A stretch of 64,000 bases of DNA from contig CAJJCA010000017.1 of assembly GCA_905182575.1 (NCBI GenBank), forward strand, positions 28,501 through 92,500. Direction: 5' to 3'. The DNA comes from an uncultured Flavobacteriaceae bacterium (GTDB lineage: Bacteria > Bacteroidota > Bacteroidia > Flavobacteriales > Flavobacteriaceae). A program made the position numbers and the translations under genes. The notes beneath the pieces were generated by a model. The model searched no databases. It was not told the DNA's origin and saw only the letters and a list, made by a program, of their open reading frames with translations. This document shows, in pieces, positions 56,607 to 64,000 of this stretch (position 1 is its first letter; each line of letters begins with the position of its first letter).

Positions 56607-59600
56607 ATGTTACAAAAAAAACAAGGGTTATATTCGCCGGAAAATGAACATGAGAACTGTGGAGCGGGATTTATTTGTAATCTGAAAGGTGAGAAAACCA
56701 ATCAGATTATTCATGACGCCTTAGAGATTCTTGTGAAGCTAGAACATCGAGGTGGCGTTAGCTCTGATGGCAAAACAGGAGACGGAGCAGGATTGCTCAT
56801 TGACATCCCTCATGACTATTTCAAAAGGGTGTGTGATTTTGAAATCCCCGAACCAAGAAAATATGCTGTTGGGATGGTTTTTCTTCCCAAACACAATAAT
56901 CAATATTCGTTTTGTAAAGAAACCTTTGAAAATGAAATAAAAAATCAAGGCCTAAGTATTTTAGGCTGGAGAACTGTACCTGTTGACTCTTCTAGTCTTG
57001 GTGAGATTGCTTTAGCGTCTGAACCTAACATTGAGCAAGTTTTTATCAGTAAATCAGAAGATACAAGCGAGCTTGACTTTAAAGCAAAGCTTTATGCTGC
57101 TCGAAAAATATCGGAACACGCCATAAGAGGTTCCAAAATATCCGAAAGTTCTTATTTCTATATCCCTAGTCTTTCTATCACTACGCTCATCTACAAGGGG
57201 ATTATAATGCCCGAAGATATCGAGCCCTATTTTACAGATCTTCAACAAGAAGATTTGGTAACACGTTTGGCTCTGGTGCATCAACGATTTTCAACTAACA
57301 CGATGCCGGCATGGGATCTTGCTCAACCATTTAGATTTATTTGTCAGAATGGGGAAATCAACACACTAAGAAGTAATGTTAGTAGAATGCGCGTTCGAGA
57401 AGAAATTATGAAAAGTGAGGTTTTTGGCCCACAAATAGAGAAACTATTCCCAATCATAATTCCTGGAAAGTCAGATTCTGCTTCCATGGACATGGTGGTA
57501 GAATTACTAACCCGCAACCGGTAGATCCCTTCCTGAGGTAATGATGATGATGATCCCAGAAGCTTGGGAAAAGCATCAAACCATGTCTCAGGAGCAAAAA
57601 GCTTTTTATGAGTACAATGCATGCATCATGGAACCATGGGATGGACCCTGCCTCGTTCCTTTCACGGACGGAGATTACGTGGGAGCACTTCTTGACCGAA
57701 ACGGTCTTAGACCTTCAAGATACACCGTCACAAAAAGCGGAAAACTGATCATGGCTTCTGAAATTGGTGTCGTCGAAGTTGCACCAGAAGATGTTGAAAG
57801 TCATGGACGATTGGAGCCCGGAAAAATGTTTTTAGTGGACATGAATGAAGGTCGTATCATCAATGATCAAGAAATTAAGACTAAAATTGTTTCTGAAAGA
57901 CCTTACCAAGAATGGCTTAACAAAAATCGTTTGCACCTGAAAGATGTGCCCTCAGTTGGAACTACTTGTCCAATTGAAACCATTGATGTTAAAACCAGAC
58001 AACGTCTTTTTAATTATACATTAGAGGATATTCAGGAAGTAATCACTCCGATGGCAACTGCTGGAAAAGAAGCACTTGCCTCGATGGGGATTGACACACC
58101 ACTTGCCGTTTTATCTGATATCCCACAGTTAATTCCTAACTATTTTAAGCAACTCTTCGCACAAGTAACCAACCCTCCTCTAGACGGAATCAGAGAAGAA
58201 ATTGTTACAGACATTAGCTTATCGCTAGGTCATGTTATTGTTTTTGACATTTCAGAAAAGATAGATGAAAAAACTAACCATTCAGAATCCAGTAATTTCA
58301 AATGGAGATTTAGAAAAAATTAGAAATATTTCGATTGGCAATTTTAAATCTGAGACCATAAAAATACTATATCCTGTAGAGAAAGGATTGAATGGGCTTG
58401 AAGACGCTTTGGAAGATGTTATTGATCAGATTTCAAAAGCAATTGACCGAGGAACTAACATCATTATTCTTTCGGACCGTGGCGTAAATAAAGAGTTTGC
58501 TCCTATTCCTTGTTTATTGGTGTGCTCTTATGTGCATCATCAAATGAACAGACTCAGAAAGCGTTCCTTTTTTGATATTATAATAGAATCTGCTGAACCT
58601 AGAGAGCCACACCACTTTGCCACGCTTTTTGGTTATGGTGCTAGTGCAATTAATCCTTATATGGTTAATGAAATCATTAGGATGCAGGTAACAGAAGGAT
58701 TCGTAACGGGCATGACAGAAGATCAAGCGGTTAACAACTTCAACAAAGCCATCGGAACAGGTATCATCAAAGTGATGAACAAGATTGGTATCTCAACTTT
58801 ACACTCTTATCAGAGGGTCTCAGATCTTTGAAATCGTAGGTTTCAATTCTAGGTTTGTTGAAAAATACTTTCCTTACACTGCTTCCAGAATTGAAGGTAT
58901 TGGTCTTTATGAGATCGAAAAAGAAATCAAAGAAAGATACAAGAATGCCTATCCTGATAAGATGGTAAACAATAAATTGGGTCTTAATATTGGAGGGGAT
59001 TATCGTTGGAGACGAAATGGTGAAAGACACATGTTCAACCCAACCACAGTTGCAAAGCTTCAGCAGGCAGTTAGACTTCAAGATCAAGACAGTTATGACA
59101 TTTATGCCAAAACAATAAACGAACAATCTAAAAGCTTAATGACCATTAGAGGTCTATTTGAATTTGACAACCTAGATCCAATTCCAATTGAAGAGGTAGA
59201 ATCTTGGACTGAAATTGTGAAAAAATTCAAAACAGGTGCAATGTCTTATGGGTCAATCTCGACGAGAGGCTCATGAAAACTTAGCTATCGCAATGAACAG
59301 AATTGGAGGAAAATCCAATTCGGGTGAAGGCGGAGAATCACGCGATCGATTTATTCCAAGTGAAAACGGAGACAGTCGAAACTCTGCGATCAAGCAAGTT
59401 GCTTCTGGTCGTTTTGGTGTTACCTCTCATTACCTAACCAACGCGAAAGAAATACAAATTAAAATGGCTCAGGGAGCCAAACCAGGTGAAGGGGGGCAGC
59501 TACCCGGTGAAAAAGTATTGCCGTGGATTGCTGCAGCAAGAAACTCTACTCCTTTTGTAGGGCTTATTTCCCCTCCTCCCCACCACGATATTTATTCGAT

Positions 59601-61121
59601 TGAGGATTTAGCGCAATTGATCTACGATTTAAAAAACGCAAATCGCGAAGCGAGAATCAATGTTAAACTGGTTTCTGAAGTTGGAGTGGGTACAATTGCA
59701 GCAGGAGTTTCAAAAGCAAAAGCTGATGTTGTTTTAATTTCAGGTTTTGATGGTGGAACAGGAGCTTCACCACTCACATCCTTAAAACACGCTGGATTAC
59801 CTTGGGAATTAGGTCTAGCAGAAGCACAACAGACTTTGGTGTTAAACAACTTGAGAAGTAGAATTGTTGTGGAATGTGACGGTCAATTAAAAACTGGTAG
59901 GGATGTTGCCATTGCTGCACTTTTAGGTGCAGAAGAGTATGGATTTGCTACCGCGCCTTTGGTTGCCTCTGGATGTATTATGATGCGAAAGTGTCACTTA
60001 AACACCTGTCCAGTAGGAATTGCAACCCAAGACAAGGACCTTCGTAAAAACTTTAAAGGGACTCCAGAACACGTGATCAATTACTTTTATTACGTGGCCA
60101 ATGAATTAAGACAAATCATGGCGCAACTCGGGTTTAGGACTTTGGCTGAAATGATCGGTCAAACCCATAAGATAAACTCTAATAAAGCGATACAGCACTA
60201 TAAAGCCAAAGGATTAGATCTTTCAAGTATTCTTCACCGACCTGCAGAATACAGAAAAATGAGCTTGCGGAATTCAGAAAAGCAAGATCACTGCTTGGAA
60301 AATGTGCTCGATATGAAAATCTTAAAAGTAGCAACGGCTGCCATTGAGCAAGGAACAAAAACGAGCTTATCTTATCCGATTCATAACACAGACCGGTCTT
60401 TAAGTGCTATTCTGAGTAATGAGATATCAAAACGACACGGACACACTGGGCTTCCTGAAGACACTTTGACTTTGAACTTTAAAGGATCTGCCGGACAAAG
60501 TTTTGGTGCTTTTGGAACTTTTGGGCTTACGCTTAACTTGGAAGGAAACACCAATGACTATCTTGGTAAAGGAATGTCTGGAGCAAAAATTATTGTTAAA
60601 AAACCGCCTACTGCCACTTTCGTCGCACACGAAAACATAATCGTTGGAAACGTTTGTTTATTTGGAGCAGTCAACGGAGAAGCCTATATTAATGGAATCG
60701 CCGGAGAACGTTTTGCCGTTCGAAATTCTGGAGCCATCGCAGTGGTTGAAGGCGTTGGAGATCATTGTTGCGAGTACATGACAGGAGGGAACATTATTGT
60801 ATTAGGAAATACCGGTAGAAATTTTGCTGCGGGTATGAGCGGTGGAACTGCTTTTATATTTGATCCAGAAAGCAAGTTTGTTAATGGTCTTTGTAATACA
60901 GAAACAATTGAATTTGAACCTATAGAAGAAGAGGAAGCAAACGCTCAAAAGCTTAATAGAAAATCATGTTAAGTATACTCAAAGTGAGAAAGGGAGTCGC
61001 CTTACTTGGAGACTGGGAGAATAGCTTAAAAAGCTTCATCAAAGTAATGCCTATTGAGTACAAACGCGCACTTAAACGATTGAAAAATGAGCCACAATTA
61101 ATTGAAGATCTAGCAGTATAG
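56607..61121 (+). CDS. gltB: Glutamate synthase large subunit (about five frameshifts)
   Basis: Ammonia-assimilating GOGAT, about 1500 residues. The glutaminase domain has its catalytic Cys at residue 18 in [14 protein letters not shown] rather than at residue 2; a propeptide is removed in the mature enzyme. It continues [36 protein letters not shown] and [15 protein letters not shown]. The central domain has [15 protein letters not shown] and [15 protein letters not shown] blocks. The synthase domain has [29 protein letters not shown] ([12 protein letters not shown]), [19 protein letters not shown] and the 3Fe-4S cysteines in [17 protein letters not shown]. The C-terminal beta-helix is rich in GG. 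Breaks lie near 57525, 58300, 58800, 59265 and 60960; the true end is LIEDLAV at 61121. Confidence 0.95.
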
Positions 61122-61124
61122 GCC

Positions 61125-62597
61125 ATGGGAAAAATAACAGGTTTTAAAGAATACGAAAGAAAAGACGAAACTTACACAAAAGTAAAAAAACGTCTTAAAG
61201 ACTATAAGGAATTTACAGTCCCTCTTAAGAAAGATGAAATCGAAGAGCAAGGCTCTAGATGTATGGATTGTGGGATTCCGTTTTGTCACAGTGGGTGTCC
61301 ATTAGGGAATCTTATTCCTGACTTTAACCACATGGTTCATCAAGGAGAATGGCAAAAAGCTTCCTGGATTTTACATTCCACGAATAACTTTCCAGAATTT
61401 ACTGGACGCCTGTGCCCTGCCCCTTGTGAGCAAGCATGTGTTTTAGGGATTATTGAAGATCCAGTTTCAATAGAAAATATTGAAAAAAACATCGTTGAAC
61501 GCGCCTTTAAAGAAGGATGGATTAAACCACAGCCTCCAAAAACGAGAACTGGAAAGGAAGTAGCAATTGTTGGTTCTGGTCCCGCAGGACTTGCAGCCGC
61601 TCAGCAATTAAACAGAGCCGGACACACCGTAACTGTTTTTGAAAGAGATGACGAAATTGGTGGGTTATTGAGATATGGAATCCCAAACTTCAAGATGGAA
61701 AAGGAAATCATTGATAGAAGGGTTGCCATACTTAAAGCTGAAGGGATCATTTTTAAACTCAATGTAAACGTTGGAGTTAACTATGAAGTAGAAAAGTTAA
61801 AAGCATTTGATTCTGTTGTTCTTTGTGGAGGTTCGACCGAAAGAAGAAGTTTACCCACTCCAGGAATTGATGCTGATGGTGTTGTACAAGCAATGGACTT
61901 TCTCACCCAACAAACCAAAGTGGTGATGGGCAAAATAGTTGAAAACCAAGTTGTTGCCACTGGCAAAGACGTTATTGTCATTGGTGGTGGGGATACAGGA
62001 TCGGATTGTGTCGGTACTTCAAACAGACAAGGAGCCAAATCGGTTACTAATTTTGAAATTATGCCAAAACCTCCTGGACACAGATCACCTCAAACGCCCT
62101 GGCCTTATTGGCCATTACAATTGAAAACTTCTTCTTCACACAAGGAAGGTTGTGATCGAAACTGGCTCATCAACACCAAAGAATTTGTAACAGACGATAA
62201 CGGAAAACTCATTGCACTTAAAACCGTTAATGTTGAATGGAAAACTGAGCTAGGAAAACGACCGGAACTTATTGAGATAGAGGGAACTGAAAAAACATAT
62301 CCTTGTGATATGGCTTTATTGGCACTAGGTTTTACTGGACCTGAGCCTACGATTGCAAATCAGCTTGGAATAGCGTTAGATGTTCGATCTAATTATAAAT
62401 CTGAGTACGGAAATTATAAAACTAACGTGCCTAATATTTTTGCCGCAGGAGACATGAGAAGAGGACAATCCTTAATCGTGTGGGCTATTTCTGAAGGAAG
62501 AGAAGCTGCTCGTCAGGTAGACATCTACTTGATGGGGTCTTCAATCCTACCGACCAAAGAAGGTGGTGATCTGCCACTATTAGGAGATCGAACTTAA
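61125..62597 (+). CDS. gltD: Glutamate synthase small subunit
   Basis: Intact 490-residue FAD/NADPH-binding subunit that delivers electrons to GltB. The N-terminal ferredoxin-like domain has two cysteine clusters, RCMDCGIPFCHSGCPLGNLIPDFN and GRLCPAPCEQACVLG. The FAD site is EVAIVGSGPAGLAAAQQLN, then GGLLRYGIPNFKMEK. The NADPH site is DVIVIGGGDTGSDCVGTS. The C-terminus reads IFAAGDMRRGQSLIVWAISEGREAA. It starts 3 nt after the gltB stop, so the two are one translational unit. Confidence 0.97.
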   Translation: MGKITGFKEYERKDETYTKVKKRLKDYKEFTVPLKKDEIEEQGSRCMDCGIPFCHSGCPLGNLIPDFNHMVHQGEWQKASWILHSTNNFPEFTGRLCPAPCEQACVLGIIEDPVSIENIEKNIVERAFKEGWIKPQPPKTRTGKEVAIVGSGPAGLAAAQQLNRAGHTVTVFERDDEIGGLLRYGIPNFKMEKEIIDRRVAILKAEGIIFKLNVNVGVNYEVEKLKAFDSVVLCGGSTERRSLPTPGIDADGVVQAMDFLTQQTKVVMGKIVENQVVATGKDVIVIGGGDTGSDCVGTSNRQGAKSVTNFEIMPKPPGHRSPQTPWPYWPLQLKTSSSHKEGCDRNWLINTKEFVTDDNGKLIALKTVNVEWKTELGKRPELIEIEGTEKTYPCDMALLALGFTGPEPTIANQLGIALDVRSNYKSEYGNYKTNVPNIFAAGDMRRGQSLIVWAISEGREAARQVDIYLMGSSILPTKEGGDLPLLGDRT

Positions 62598-62720
62598 AAG
62601 TCAAAATTTAATAACATGTATCTCGATATATGTATTTTTTTTAATCAACTTTAAATAAAATCTTAAAATTTATCTAAATTCAGGATCAACTTTTATATTT
62701 ACAATATTGATTAAAATATA

Positions 62721-63708
62721 ATGTTGCTAAATAAAAAGAATATTTGTTGGGGAATTATCGGTTGTGGAAATGTAACTGAGATTAAAAGTGGACCCTGCAT
62801 ATCAAAAAACGGAAGGATTCGAGCTGATTGCAGTCATGAGAAGATCCCCTGGAATGGCTAAAGATTATGCGGAAAGACATGGTGTGGAAAAATACTATAC
62901 TGATGCAGATGCATTAATAAATGATCCTGATGTCGATGCCGTTTATATTGCCACCCCTCCTGATACGCACAAGTTATTTGGGCTTAAAGTAGCCGCTGCA
63001 GGAAAACCATGTTGTATTGAAAAACCTCTTGCTCCAAACCATGCTGACAGCTTGGCGATTTACAATGCCTTTAATGCAACAAAAACACCCTATTTGTTGC
63101 CTATTATCGCAGAACACTTCCTAGGTTTTTAAAAATAAAATCTTGGATTGATAAAGGTAAAATAGGAACCGTAAGGCACATCCAATGGCAACTAAGCAAA
63201 GTCGCTTCTGAGCAAGATTTGTCGGGGGAATACAATTGGCGAACTGATGCTAAAGTCGCTCCGGGTGGTTATTTTGATGATTTGGCAAGCCATGGATTGG
63301 ACTTGTTTTGTTATTTATTTGGTGAGGTGTCGGAAGCTGCAGGTATTAGTTTAAATCAACAAAAACTTTACACTGCCAAAGATGCCGTGACCGGATACTG
63401 GCTTCATGAAAATGACATCACTGGCATGGGAAATTGGAATTTTGGAAGTCATGAGAATAAAGATGACGTTACAATTTATGGCAGCTTTAGGCACTATTCG
63501 GTTTTCTGTTTTCGATGAGCAGCCGATTCAGTTAAAAACTGAGAAAGGTGACGAAACCTTGAATATCTTACATCCCGAAAACGTCCAACTTCATCATGTA
63601 GAACAAATGAGAGATCAGTTGCTCAATCCTCTTAAAACCCATCCTTCCTCTGGACAAACTGGAGCGCACACAAGTTGGATAATGGACAAAATTCTTGGAA
63701 ATATTTAA
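62721..63708 (+). CDS. Gfo/Idh/MocA-family oxidoreductase (about three frameshifts)
   Basis: NAD(P)-dependent sugar-type dehydrogenase. It starts MLLNKKNICWGIIGCGNVTE at 62721 with the Rossmann G-x-G-x-x-G. Breaks near 62785, 63110 and 63480 separate the pieces: FELIAVMRRSPGMAKDYAERHGV, DAVYIATPPDTHKLFGLKVAAAGKPCCIEKPLAPN (the E-K-P-L motif with its catalytic Lys), then KSWIDKGKIGTVRHIQW, PGGYFDDLASHGLDLFCYLFG (conserved G-G-x-x-x-D-x-x-x-H) and a C-terminal strand region ending MDKILGNI. About 325 residues. Substrate is unknown. It follows gltD after 123 nt. Confidence 0.88.
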
Positions 63709-63712
63709 AACT

Positions 63713-63745
63713 TTTGATTAATTAAACTTCTCTTTAGTACATTTG
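63713..63745 (+). promoter_or_regulatory. Bacteroidota-type promoter near the right edge
   Basis: TTTG at 63713-63716 and TACATTTG at 63738-63745, separated by 21 nt, match the TTTG / TAnnTTTG consensus in sequence and spacing. A transcript would start near 63752, where an ATG also lies. Confidence 0.6.
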
Positions 63746-63751
63746 ATTAAC

Positions 63752-64000
63752 ATGCAATCCTCTAAGCCCTGGTCGGAGAATCAGTTTGGTTCTATCTGTA
63801 TGGATACATTCATTCCGAATCGTTTAAGAATTTTAATGATTTAACGACTACATTCCCTGACATAATAAAAATAACGTTAAATAATGCGATGGTTCTGACG
63901 ATGACACCGTCAACCTAAAGCTATCCTTAAAAGTATATCAATTGGGAAATGATATTCATTTATTGAACGATCCAATAATAGCTTCGGCAGGGGTTAACTC
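63752..64000 (+). CDS. Uncharacterised protein, 5' part (frameshifted, cut by the window edge)
   Basis: After the promoter, plus-strand frames read GESVWFYLYGYIHSESFKNFNDLTT..., then TTFPDIIKITLNNAMVL, and after an indel near 63905 DTVNLKLSLKVYQLGNDIHL and NDPIIASAGVNS to the edge. The composition is protein-like and consistently on one strand, but the exact start is unclear because of at least one more frame change near 63765. No family is recognised. Confidence 0.4.

Noticed and set aside
56607..61121. Programmed ribosomal frameshifting in gltB and other broken genes
   Set aside because: Breaks occur at unrelated sequences, several per gene, and in both directions, without slippery heptamers followed by a common structure. 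Sequence error is simpler.

Overview
The window comes from a Bacteroidota chromosome, most likely a marine-type member of the Flavobacteriia. The evidence is the gliding-motility ATPase gene gldA, a DAHP synthase fused to chorismate mutase, methionine synthase split into two genes, a BspA-like lipoprotein, a DUF5686 outer-membrane protein, the AT-rich composition, and several promoters of the Bacteroidota type (TAnnTTTG, with TTTG about 19-21 nt upstream). No phage, insertion sequence or CRISPR array was seen.

Layout. 1-4.6 kb (minus): phenylalanine/tyrosine operon, reading leader peptide, attenuator, pheA, aminotransferase, tyrA, DAHP synthase-chorismate mutase, and a DUF975-like membrane protein. 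4.8-6.0 kb: an AsmA remnant and a DedA/VTT membrane protein. 6.5-7.4 kb (plus): gldA. 7.4-17.2 kb (minus): a methionine/SAM operon, reading SAM-II-type riboswitch, metK, metY, metX, OsmC, metZ-like, metH in two chains, metF. 17-24 kb: deoxynucleoside kinase, membrane pyrophosphatase, DUF5686 protein, pdhB. 24-31 kb: bifunctional nuclease, thyA, class V aminotransferase, folA, fabD, DegT aminotransferase, waaA, alkaline phosphatase. 32-45 kb: bestrophin-like channel, ankyrin-like protein, tRNA-Leu, peptidase, hemW, ruvC, DUF456 protein, sigma factor with an Nramp-like transporter, lipA, lpxK, Nif3-like protein, coiled-coil protein. 46-49 kb: BspA-like lipoprotein with a partner envelope protein, and tRNA-Val. 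49-56 kb (minus): GH28-like enzyme, folC, tonB-exbD-exbB, nhaD, anmK. 56.6-63.7 kb (plus): gltB, gltD and a Gfo/Idh/MocA oxidoreductase.

The two biosynthetic operons are each controlled by their own leader. Upstream of pheA is a 22-residue ORF in which 8 of 11 consecutive codons are Phe or Tyr. It is followed by a terminator hairpin with a U-tract and a competing antiterminator pairing. Upstream of metK is a SAM-II-like pseudoknot aptamer followed by two 9-bp long-range complementarities, one of which covers the region just before the metK start codon.

A caution applies to the whole window. About 34 protein genes, many of them normally essential (metK, lpxK, waaA, gltB), are broken by small indels while their translations stay well conserved across the breaks. 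The damage is densest at about 9.9-10.4 kb (metH) and 46.4-47.15 kb (BspA repeats). This is best explained by uncorrected sequence errors, so interrupted genes are annotated over their full reconstructed span rather than as pseudogenes, with the break positions given.
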